The notes under the pieces are model-generated. The model ran no database searches, was not told where the DNA came from, and worked only from the letters and a program-made list of their open reading frames with translations. Both the position numbers and the translations under genes were made by a program. DNA of 27,188 nucleotides from Ramlibacter tataouinensis (GTDB taxonomy: Bacteria; Pseudomonadota; Gammaproteobacteria; Burkholderiales; Burkholderiaceae_C): positions 2,940-30,127 of the forward strand of contig DIZF01000003.1 in assembly GCA_002427815.1 (NCBI GenBank). Direction: 5' to 3'. Positions 1 to 6,283 of this stretch are shown one piece after another; position 1 is the first letter of the stretch; each line of letters begins with the position of its first letter.

Positions 1-28
1 TTGAGCGTAGCGAGTTTGCGCGGACCCC

Positions 29-186
29 CGGCTATAGCCGTCTGACGCAGGTTGCCCCGCCGCACAGCGGCGGGGTCGCAGACAGCAGGGTCGCCTTTCT
101 TTTGCTTACTTTTCTTTGGCGAAGCAAAGAAAAGTGAGTCGCCCGCCGGGGCGAGACCCGGCTTGCCGCCCCGTCGGGGCGAATAC
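29..186. repeat. Palindrome-rich dispersed repeat downstream of urtD
   Basis: This non-coding stretch is built of consecutive inverted repeats. A perfect 12-base palindrome lies at 29-40. An 8-bp stem lies at 55-62/68-75 (CCCCGCCG / CGGCGGGG). An 11-bp stem lies at 108-118/125-135 around the loop GCGAAG, and extends to 105-138 with one G-U pair. GC-rich inverted segments follow at 140-186. The text resembles dispersed intergenic repeats I know from Comamonadaceae genomes; that family assignment is from memory. It begins just 3' of the urtD stop codon on the leftward strand and could act as a transcript end or mRNA stabiliser for the urt operon. No open frame for urtE is visible here. Confidence 0.6.
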
Positions 187-198
187 CCGGCAACAGAT

Positions 199-1074
199 TC
201 AGCGTCCAAGATAGACCTCGATGACCCGTTCGTCGTTCTGCACCTGCTCCAGCGTGCCCTGGGCCAGCACCGATCCTTCGGACAGCACCGTCACGATCTC
301 GGAAATGCTCTGGATGAAGCTCATGTCGTGCTCCACGACCATCAGCGAATGCTTGCCCTTGAGCTGCAGGAACAGCTCGGCGGTGCGCACGGTTTCCTCG
401 TCGGTCATCCCGGCCACCGGCTCGTCGAGCAGCAGCAGCTTGGGGTCCTGCATCAGCAGCATGCCGATCTCCAGCCACTGCTTCTGGCCATGGCTCAAGG
501 TGCCGGCGAACCGCGAGACCGACTCGGCGAGGTGAATCGTGTGCAGCACCTCGGCGAGCCGATCGCTCTGGCCGGTGTCGAGCCGGAAGAACATGGACGG
601 GCGCACGCCCTTGTCCGTCTTCAGCGCCAGCTCCAGGTTCTCGAACACCGTGAGGCGCTCGAACACCGTCGGCTTCTGGAACTTGCGGCCTATGCCCATC
701 TGCGCGATCTCGGGTTCGGTGTAGCGCAGCAGGTCGATGGTGCTGCCGAAGAACACAGTGCCGGTGTCGGGCCGGGTCTTGCCGGTGATGATGTCCATCA
801 TCGTGGTCTTGCCCGCGCCGTTGGGGCCGATGATGCAACGCAGTTCGCCCGGCGCGATGTCCAGCGACAGCTTGTCGATGGCCTTGAAGCCGTCGAAGCT
901 CACGCTCACGTCTTCCAGATAAAGGATGCGGCCGTGGGTGACGTCGACCTCGCCCGCCGTGGCCGGACGCCCGAACCCGGCTGCCCGCCCGCCTGAATAG
1001 GTGCGGCCCGTGAGCTTGCGTTCGCGATAGACCTTGGCGCGGCGCTCGCCCTCCTCCAGCAGGTCGGGCGTCAT
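199..1074 (-). CDS. urtD: Urea ABC transporter ATP-binding protein UrtD
   Basis: One of the two ATPase subunits that power urea import through the UrtB/UrtC membrane pair at the cytoplasmic face. The 291-residue protein has Walker A GPNGAGKTT near residues 83-91, the signature LSHGQKQWLEIG, Walker B LLLLDEPVAG and the H-loop VVEHDM. The A-loop region follows a roughly 45-residue N-terminal extension before the ABC core, with LYLEDVSVSFDGFKA giving the family-typical first strand. The ATG shares ATGA with the urtC stop, so translation is probably coupled to urtC. It is transcribed leftward as the fourth gene of urtABCD. The companion ATPase UrtE is expected next but does not appear in the 198 bases that remain. 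LivG-type amino acid ATPases are the nearest alternative, but the neighbours make UrtD nearly certain. Confidence 0.95.
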   Translation of the reverse strand: MTPDLLEEGERRAKVYRERKLTGRTYSGGRAAGFGRPATAGEVDVTHGRILYLEDVSVSFDGFKAIDKLSLDIAPGELRCIIGPNGAGKTTMMDIITGKTRPDTGTVFFGSTIDLLRYTEPEIAQMGIGRKFQKPTVFERLTVFENLELALKTDKGVRPSMFFRLDTGQSDRLAEVLHTIHLAESVSRFAGTLSHGQKQWLEIGMLLMQDPKLLLLDEPVAGMTDEETVRTAELFLQLKGKHSLMVVEHDMSFIQSISEIVTVLSEGSVLAQGTLEQVQNDERVIEVYLGR

Positions 1075-2162
1075 TTCGACCGTCCCTTGAGCTGATTGAC
1101 CAGCCCCACCACGCCATTGGGCAGGAACAGGGTGACGGCGATGAACAGCGCGCCCAGGAAATACAGCCAGAACTCCGGCGCCGTCACGGTGAGCCAGCTC
1201 TTGGCGCCGTTGACCAGGAACGCGCCGAGGATCGGGCCGATCAGGGTGGCGCGGCCGCCCACTGCCGCCCACACGGCGATCTCGATCGAGTTGGCCGGGC
1301 TCATCTCGCTGGGGTTGATGATGCCGACCTGGGGCACATAGAGCGCGCCCGCCACGCCGCACATGACGGCCGAGAGCGTCCAGATGGTGAGCTTGTAGCC
1401 CACCGGCGAATAGCCGGAGAACATCACCCGGGTCTCGGCGTCGCGGATGGCCTGCAGCACGCGGCCGAACTTGCTGGCCACCAGCCAGCGCGCGAACAGA
1501 AAGAACCCGAGCAGCACCAGGCCGGTGAGCACGAACAAGGCCATGCGCATCGAAGGCGTCGCTATCGGGATGCCCAGGATGCGCTTGAAATCGGTGAAGC
1601 CGTTGTTGCCGCCGAAGCCGGTTTCGTTGCGGAAAAACAGCAGCATAGAGGCGAAGGTCATGGCCTGGGTGATGATGGAGAAGTAGATCCCCTTGATGCG
1701 CGAGCGGAATGCGAAGTAGCCGAACACGAAGGCCACCAGGCCGGGCACCGCCACGATGAAGACCAGCGTCGCGATGAAGCTGTCCGACAGCTGCCAGTGC
1801 CAGGGCAGCGTCTTCCAGTCGAGGAACACCATGAAATCCGGCAGGGCGCTCTTGTAGTTGCCATCGCGGCCGATCTGGCGCATCAGGTACATGCCCATGG
1901 CGTAGCCGCCGAGCGCGAAGAAGAGGCCATGGCCCAGCGACAGGATGCCGGTGTAGCCCCAGATCAGGTCCATGGCCAGCGCGCAGATCGCGTAGCACAT
2001 GATCTTGCCCACCAGCGCCACCGCGTAGTCGCTCATGTGGAAGACACTGCCCGCCGGCACCACCAGATTGAGGAGCGGCGCGACGGCGCAGACCACCAGC
2101 AGGGCGACGACGAAGGTGGTCCAACCGGTGCGGGAGAGAATCGCGGGCGGGGTGGGAAGCAT
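1071..2162 (-). CDS. urtC: Urea ABC transporter permease UrtC
   Basis: LivM-type inner-membrane permease forming the urea channel with UrtB. The core shows multiple hydrophobic helices beginning WTTFVVALLVVCAVAPLLN, followed by the highly conserved segments AICALAMDLIWGYTGILSLG and GYAMGMYLMRQIG. It ends QLKGRSK and its stop overlaps the urtD start (ATGA). I chose the ATG at 2162, giving 363 residues, because it fits the usual family length and is preceded by a purine-rich GGAGGGAGGAA sequence. An in-frame ATG at 2294 shares ATGA with the urtB stop and would add 44 residues, most of which are encoded by a palindromic repeat (2163-2265). The upstream start may be the ancestral one, so the true N-terminus is uncertain. 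Confidence 0.93.
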   Translation of the reverse strand: MLPTPPAILSRTGWTTFVVALLVVCAVAPLLNLVVPAGSVFHMSDYAVALVGKIMCYAICALAMDLIWGYTGILSLGHGLFFALGGYAMGMYLMRQIGRDGNYKSALPDFMVFLDWKTLPWHWQLSDSFIATLVFIVAVPGLVAFVFGYFAFRSRIKGIYFSIITQAMTFASMLLFFRNETGFGGNNGFTDFKRILGIPIATPSMRMALFVLTGLVLLGFFLFARWLVASKFGRVLQAIRDAETRVMFSGYSPVGYKLTIWTLSAVMCGVAGALYVPQVGIINPSEMSPANSIEIAVWAAVGGRATLIGPILGAFLVNGAKSWLTVTAPEFWLYFLGALFIAVTLFLPNGVVGLVNQLKGRSK

Positions 2163-2169
2163 TTCCTCC

Positions 2170-2255
2170 CTCCCCCTTTGGGGGAGCGTCGGGGTGGGGG
2201 CACTGCGAAAGGTCACTGGCGCCCCCCCACCCTGCCCTCCCCCAGCGGGGGAGGG
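2170..2255. repeat. Inverted pair of GC-rich palindromic repeats between urtB and urtC
   Basis: Two hairpin units face each other. The left unit is CTCCCCC-TTT-GGGGGAG at 2170-2186, followed by a G-rich tail. The right unit has a C-rich tail and then CCCTCCCCC-AGC-GGGGGAGGG at 2235-2255, a perfect 9-bp stem. The reverse complement of the right unit aligns with the left unit, so this is an inverted pair of one element, in the style of bacterial interspersed mosaic elements. A related hairpin lies at 3899-3919. Read leftward, the left unit supplies the GGAGG-like sequence in front of the urtC ATG at 2162. The whole element is open in the urtC frame. Confidence 0.75.
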
Positions 2256-2290
2256 TTCCCGCATCACGCCTTCGGTTGGCAACACGGCAC

Positions 2291-3856
2291 TCATGCCTCC
2301 GCACTCCGGCCCTTCATCGCGAACAGGCCCTGCGGCCGCTTCTGGATGAAAACGATGATGAACACCAGCACGGCGATCTTGGCCAGCACGGCGCCGGCCC
2401 AGCCCTCGAGCAACTTGTTGAGCACGCCCAGGCCCAGGGCGGCGTAAACCGTGCCGGCGAGCTGGCCCACGCCGCCGAGCACCACCACCATGAACGAGTC
2501 GACGATGTAGCCCTGGCCCAGGTCCGGGCCGACGTTGCCGATCTGGCTCAGGGCGCAACCGGCCAGCCCCGCGATGCCCGAGCCGAGTGCGAAAGCATAG
2601 GTGTCGATGCGCGCGGTGTTGACGCCCATGCAGGAGGCGATGGGCCGGTTCTGGGTGACGCCACGCACGAACAGGCCCAGGCGCGTTCTGCCGATCAGAA
2701 GGGCCATTGCCAGCAGCACCGAAAAGGCGAACCCGACGATGACGATGCGGTTCCAGGGCAGTTGCAGGTTGCCCATGACCACCACGCCGCCGCTCATCCA
2801 GCTGGGGTTTTCCACGCCGACGTTCTGCGCGCCGAAGACCGAGCGCACCAGCTGCTGCAGCATCAGGCTGATGCCCCAGGTCGCCAGCAGGGTCTCCAGC
2901 GGACGGCCGTAGAGAAAGCGGATCACGCTGCGCTCCAGCAGCGCGCCCATCAACGCGGAGGCGCCGAAGGCTACCGGCAGCGCGGCCACCAGGTACCAGT
3001 CGAAGGCCCCCGGCAGGTATTTCTGGAACAGGCCCTGGACCACGTAGGTGGCGTAGGCGCCGATCATCATCAGCTCGCCGTGCGCCATGTTGATGACGCC
3101 CATCAAGCCGTAGGTGATGGCCAGCCCCAGCGCCACCAGCAGCAGGATGGAACCCAGACTGATGCCCGAGAACAATGCGCCGAGCTTGTCGCCCCAGGCC
3201 AGCGACGCTTCCACGGTGCGCAGCGTGGCCTGCAGCGTGGCCTTCACATCGGGTTCGGTCTCGACCTTCAGCCGCTCGATCAGCAGGGTCTGGGTGCTGG
3301 GGTTGTGGCTCTGCGCCAGCAGCCTGGCCGCCGCCAGGCGCCGGGACTTGTCGGCGCTGCCCAGCAGCACGGCCGCCCGTACCATGCCCAGCTGCTCCTT
3401 GATCTGCGGGTTCTGTTCGGCCGCGTAGGCCTTTTCGATCAGCGGCAGCCGGGACTCATCGCTGTCGTTGCGCAAGACCTTGACGGCCTCGGCGCGCTGC
3501 CGCTCGTCCTTGGAGAACAGCTTGAGGGCGGCCAGGGCCGTGTCCAGTTCGCCGCGCATGCGGTTGTTGCTGATCACGTCCTCGGCATCGGCGGGCAGTG
3601 CCGTTTCGGCACCGGTGAGCGGATCGAAGCCCTTGCCGTCCTTGACCACGAAGACCTTGTCGCCGGCAATCTTCACAGCCTCGTCGGCCAGCGCCTGGAT
3701 GAAGGCCGCGGTCTTGTCGTCGGCGTCGGCGACCGAGCGATTGAGCGCTTCGATGCGCGCGTCGGTGTCGCCGGTCGCGATGGCGCGCGCTTGCGCGGGC
3801 GTGAGCGCATGCGCGCTGCTCGCCAGAAAGGCCATCAGGAAGATGAAGATTCGCAT
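2291..3856 (-). CDS. urtB: Urea ABC transporter permease UrtB
   Basis: LivH-type permease of the urea importer, 521 residues. A signal-like N-terminus MRIFIFLMAFLASSAHA leads into about 200 residues of soluble helical sequence, the periplasmic extension characteristic of UrtB as opposed to LivH. The membrane core follows, starting around ISLGSILLLVALGLAITYGL and including the conserved GVINMAHGELMMIGAYATYV and GGVGQLAGTVYAALGLG. It ends with KRPQGLFAMKGRSAEA. I chose the ATG at 3856 because the signal peptide begins there; an upstream in-frame TTG at 3898 lies in repeat sequence and is rejected. No strong ribosome binding site is visible. It lies between urtA (72 bases upstream, including a repeat hairpin) and urtC. 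Confidence 0.95.
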   Translation of the reverse strand: MRIFIFLMAFLASSAHALTPAQARAIATGDTDARIEALNRSVADADDKTAAFIQALADEAVKIAGDKVFVVKDGKGFDPLTGAETALPADAEDVISNNRMRGELDTALAALKLFSKDERQRAEAVKVLRNDSDESRLPLIEKAYAAEQNPQIKEQLGMVRAAVLLGSADKSRRLAAARLLAQSHNPSTQTLLIERLKVETEPDVKATLQATLRTVEASLAWGDKLGALFSGISLGSILLLVALGLAITYGLMGVINMAHGELMMIGAYATYVVQGLFQKYLPGAFDWYLVAALPVAFGASALMGALLERSVIRFLYGRPLETLLATWGISLMLQQLVRSVFGAQNVGVENPSWMSGGVVVMGNLQLPWNRIVIVGFAFSVLLAMALLIGRTRLGLFVRGVTQNRPIASCMGVNTARIDTYAFALGSGIAGLAGCALSQIGNVGPDLGQGYIVDSFMVVVLGGVGQLAGTVYAALGLGVLNKLLEGWAGAVLAKIAVLVFIIVFIQKRPQGLFAMKGRSAEA

Positions 3857-3898
3857 GGGTGAAGCTCTGGAGGGTGGGTACGGTTGCCCCCAACCCAA

Positions 3899-3919
3899 CC
3901 TTCCCCCAGCGGGGGAAGG
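3899..3919. repeat. Palindromic hairpin between urtA and urtB
   Basis: A perfect 9-bp stem (CCTTCCCCC / GGGGGAAGG) encloses an AGC loop, nearly the same as the hairpin at 2235-2255. It sits 9 bases past the urtA stop in the leftward transcript. As a very stable intercistronic hairpin it may protect the urtA message and help keep the binding protein more abundant than the permeases, as seen for REP elements in other binding-protein operons; that role is inferred. Confidence 0.7.
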
Positions 3920-3928
3920 AGACTCGCG

Positions 3929-5200
3929 TTATTTCTTCGCCGGCTCGTCGGGCTTCTTGTCGTTGCCTTCGATGTAGGGACTCCAGGGCTTGGCCTTGAC
4001 CGGGCCCGGCGTCTTCCACACCACGTTGAACTGGCCGTCGGCCTTGATTTCGCCGATGAACACCGACTTGTGCAGGTGATGGTTCTTCATGTCCATCTCG
4101 GACATGATGCCGCTGGGCGCCGTGAACTTCTGGCCGGCCATCGCCGCGATGACCTTGTCGGTATCGGTGGACTTGGCCTTCTCGACGGCCTGCTTCCACA
4201 TGTGGATGCCGATCCAGGTCGCTTCCATCGGATCGTTGGTCAGCGGCTTGTCGGCGCCCGGCAGGTTGTGGGCCTTGGCATAGGTCGCCCACTCCTTCTT
4301 GAACGCATCGTTGGTCGGGTTCTTGAGCGACATGAAGTAGTTCCATGCGGCCAGGTGCCCCACCAGCGGCTTGGTGTCGACGCCGCGCAGCTCTTCTTCG
4401 CCCACCGAGAAGGCGACCACCGGCACGTCCTTGGCCTTCAGGCCGGCGTTGCCCAGTTCCTTGTAGAACGGCACGTTGGAGTCGCCGTTGATGGTGGACA
4501 CCACCGCCGTCTTGCCGCCGGCCGAGAACTTCTTGATGTCGGCGACGATGGTCTGGTAGTCGCTGTGGCCGAACGGCGTGTATTTCTCGTCGATGTCGCT
4601 GTCCTTGACGCCCTTGGTGTGCAGGTAGGCGCGCAGGATCTTGTTGGTGGTGCGCGGATAGACGTAGTCGGTGCCCAGCAGCACCCAGCGCTTGGCGCCG
4701 CCGCCGTCCTTGCTCATCAAATAGTCGACCGCCGGAATCGCCTGCTGGTTGGGCGCGGCGCCGGTGTAGAACACGTTCTTGGACAGCTCCTCGCCTTCGT
4801 ACTGGACCGGGTAGAACAGCAGGCCGTTGAGTTCCTCGACCACCGGCAGCACCGACTTGCGCGACACCGAGGTCCAGCAGCCGAAGATCACGGCGACCTT
4901 GTCCTGCGTCAGCAGCTGCCGGGTCTTCTCGGCGAACAGCGGCCAGTTGGAAGCGGGGTCGACCACCACCGGCTCGAGCTTCTTGCCCAGCACGCCGCCC
5001 TTGGCGTTGATGTCGTCGATGGCCATCAGCACCGTGTCCTTGAGCACGGTCTCGGAAATGGCCATGGTGCCCGACAGGCTGTGCAGCACGCCCACCTTGA
5101 TGGTGCCGCCGCTCTGGGCCGACGAGAGTTGTGGCAGACCCAGGCCCAGGCCGAGGGCGATGGACGCGGTGAGGAGTTTCAGATTCCCTCGACGATTCAT
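3929..5200 (-). CDS. urtA: Urea ABC transporter substrate-binding protein UrtA
   Basis: Periplasmic urea receptor of the UrtABCDE importer, 423 residues. It starts with a basic n-region (MNRRGNLK), a hydrophobic core and a probable cleavage after SSAQS. The mature part is a LivJ-like two-lobed fold beginning GGTIKVGVLHSLSGTMAISE, with family signatures VAVIFGCWTSVSRKSVLPV, FYPVQYEGEE and NVFYTGAAPNQQ, and a C-terminus rich in Lys and Pro. The start at 5200 was chosen because the signal peptide begins there and GGAG lies at a suitable distance upstream; an in-frame codon at 5251 overlaps the promoter. It is the first gene of the leftward urt operon, expressed from a sigma-54-type promoter at 5255-5269. 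Confidence 0.96.
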   Translation of the reverse strand: MNRRGNLKLLTASIALGLGLGLPQLSSAQSGGTIKVGVLHSLSGTMAISETVLKDTVLMAIDDINAKGGVLGKKLEPVVVDPASNWPLFAEKTRQLLTQDKVAVIFGCWTSVSRKSVLPVVEELNGLLFYPVQYEGEELSKNVFYTGAAPNQQAIPAVDYLMSKDGGGAKRWVLLGTDYVYPRTTNKILRAYLHTKGVKDSDIDEKYTPFGHSDYQTIVADIKKFSAGGKTAVVSTINGDSNVPFYKELGNAGLKAKDVPVVAFSVGEEELRGVDTKPLVGHLAAWNYFMSLKNPTNDAFKKEWATYAKAHNLPGADKPLTNDPMEATWIGIHMWKQAVEKAKSTDTDKVIAAMAGQKFTAPSGIMSEMDMKNHHLHKSVFIGEIKADGQFNVVWKTPGPVKAKPWSPYIEGNDKKPDEPAKK

Positions 5201-5254
5201 GGTGGCTTTCTCCGGAATGAGGTGACGACCCCACATTGGGTCGAAGTTCACTAC

Positions 5255-5269
5255 GCAAGGGGTGTGCCA
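5255..5269 (-). promoter_or_regulatory. Sigma-54-type promoter of urtABCD
   Basis: On the minus strand this reads TGGCACACCCCTTGC, an exact match to the TGGCAC-N5-TTGC core with GG and GC separated by 10 bases. Transcription would start about 12 bases further on, near 5243, leaving a leader of about 43 bases to the urtA ATG. Control of urt genes by nitrogen limitation through NtrC and sigma-54 is well known; its use here is inferred from the match. Confidence 0.75.
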
Positions 5270-5352
5270 ATATCGGGCGCGGGCTCAGCGGTTGTCCGGA
5301 ATGGCGCTGCGCACGATTTCGTTGCACGCCCTTGTCCAAAGTGGGTCGTTAC

Positions 5353-5375
5353 GCACCAAAATGCACAATGCACCA
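5353..5375. promoter_or_regulatory. Candidate NtrC-binding enhancer shared by urt and ure operons
   Basis: The segment starts GCACCAAAATG, identical to the left half and centre of the NtrC consensus TGCACCA-N3-TGGTGCA, and continues into TGCACAATGCACCA, which has further GCAC half-sites in direct orientation. The right half is not a proper inverted match, so this is a partial site. It lies about 70 bases upstream of the expected ureA start point and about 115 upstream of the urtA one, suitable spacing for an enhancer serving both sigma-54 promoters. Confidence 0.4.
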
Positions 5376-5406
5376 CCCCCGCTCGCATCCGCGGGCCCTG
5401 GCGGCG

Positions 5407-5421
5407 TGGCATGTGACTTGC
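5407..5421 (+). promoter_or_regulatory. Sigma-54-type promoter of the ure operon
   Basis: The sequence TGGCATGTGACTTGC differs from the TGGCAC-N5-TTGC core at one position and keeps the essential GG-N10-GC spacing (GG at 5408-5409, GC at 5420-5421). Transcription would start near 5433, about 22 bases before the ureA ATG. It faces away from the matching promoter of urtA. Confidence 0.65.
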
Positions 5422-5454
5422 GACAACAGGCCTGACACCGGAAGCGAGTGCTAG

Positions 5455-5757
5455 ATGGAACTGACGCCCCGAGAAAAAGACAAGCTGCTGATCTTCACCG
5501 CCGCCCTGCTCGCCGAGCGGCGCAAGGCCCGCGGCCTCAAGCTCAATTACCCGGAGGCGGTGGCGCTGATTTCCGCGGCCATCATGGAAGGGGCGCGCGA
5601 CGGCAAGAGCGTGGCGCAGCTCATGAGCGAAGGCCGGGCCGTGCTCACTCGTGCTGACGTGATGGACGGCGTGGCCGAGATGATCCCCGACATCCAGGTG
5701 GAAGCCACTTTCCCCGACGGCACCAAACTGGTCACCGTGCACCAGCCGGTGCTTTGA
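5455..5757 (+). CDS. ureA: Urease gamma subunit UreA
   Basis: Small structural subunit of the urease (UreABC)3 complex, 100 residues, the usual length. The sequence MELTPREKDKLLIFTAALLAERR followed by GLKLNYPEAVALISA, MEGARDG and MIPDIQVEATFPDGTKLVTVH is diagnostic. GGAAG lies about 13 bases before the ATG. It is the first gene after the sigma-54 promoter. In many betaproteobacteria ureD precedes ureA; here there is no room for it. The next gene encodes a small membrane protein and begins 27 bases downstream. Confidence 0.97.
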   Translation: MELTPREKDKLLIFTAALLAERRKARGLKLNYPEAVALISAAIMEGARDGKSVAQLMSEGRAVLTRADVMDGVAEMIPDIQVEATFPDGTKLVTVHQPVL

Positions 5758-5784
5758 ATCCAGGACTCACGAGGAGCGACACCC

Positions 5785-5964
5785 ATGCGATTTGCCCGAC
5801 AGCTTGCAACCTGCGCAGCCTTGTCGTGCGCCAGTGCTGCCACGATGGCCCATGAAGGCCATGGCTTGCCCGGAACCTCTCACTGGCACGCGACCGACAT
5901 CTGGGGCTTTGCCGTGGTGGCCGTGCTCACGGCGCTGGCGGTCTGGTCGTCACGCGACAAATGA
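5785..5964 (+). CDS. Small His-rich single-pass membrane protein of the urease operon
   Basis: A 59-residue frame with a good ribosome binding site (GAGGAG, 9 bases before the ATG) sits between ureA and ureB, and its stop shares ATGA with a possible ureB ATG. The protein has an N-terminal signal-like stretch ending ASAATMA, then a short histidine-rich segment (HEGHGLPGTSHWHATD), one hydrophobic helix of about 20 residues (WGFAVVAVLTALAVW) and a short basic tail SSRDK. The histidines would face the periplasm if the signal is used. I recall similar unannotated small proteins in other Comamonadaceae urease clusters but know no demonstrated function. Nickel or other metal binding related to urease maturation is a guess; it is far too short to be the HupE/UreJ permease. 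Confidence 0.75.
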   Translation: MRFARQLATCAALSCASAATMAHEGHGLPGTSHWHATDIWGFAVVAVLTALAVWSSRDK

Positions 5965-5975
5965 ACGGGACTGCG

Positions 5976-6281
5976 ATGACGCCCGGAGAAATCCTGACCG
6001 AAGACGGCGGGCACGAGCTCAATTGCGGCCGGCGCACGCTCACGCTGGTGGTCCGCAACACGGCCGACCGTCCGGTCCAGGTCGGCTCCCACTATCACTT
6101 CGCCGAAACCAACGGCGCCCTCGCGTTCGACCGGGCGGCCGCCCGCGGCATGCGGCTGAACATCGCCTCGGGCACGGCCGTGCGCTTCGAGCCGGGCCAG
6201 CAGCGCACCGTGGAACTGGTGGACCTGGCGGGCGACCGCATCGTGTTCGGCTTCCGCGGCCTGGTTCAAGGAAAGCTCTAA
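5976..6281 (+). CDS. ureB: Urease beta subunit UreB
   Basis: Structural urease subunit, 101 residues from the ATG at 5976. Diagnostic features are MTPGEILTEDGGHELNCGRR at the start, then VGSHYHFAETN, FDRAAARGMRLNIASGTAVRFEPGQ and VFGFRGLVQGKL. I prefer 5976 because the family normally starts with M-x-PGE; an in-frame ATG at 5961 overlaps the stop codon of the preceding small gene as ATGA and would add five residues, so translational coupling from there is also plausible. It is followed after two bases by the ureC start. Confidence 0.95.
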   Translation: MTPGEILTEDGGHELNCGRRTLTLVVRNTADRPVQVGSHYHFAETNGALAFDRAAARGMRLNIASGTAVRFEPGQQRTVELVDLAGDRIVFGFRGLVQGKL

Positions 6282-6283
6282 CC

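Noticed and set aside
105..138. Strong hairpin as a rho-independent terminator of the urt operon
   Set aside because: On the leftward strand the stem is not followed by a clear T-run, and the sequence is part of a dispersed repeat; a terminator role stays possible but is not supported.
2276..3862. Long plus-strand open frame of 528 codons across urtB
   Set aside because: It is exactly antisense to urtB, has a composition rich in His, Gln and Arg typical of mirror frames in high-G+C DNA, and no recognisable domain.
5305..5329. Second NtrC site in the urtA-ureA spacer
   Set aside because: GCAC occurs twice, but as direct rather than inverted copies, so it does not fit the dyad consensus.
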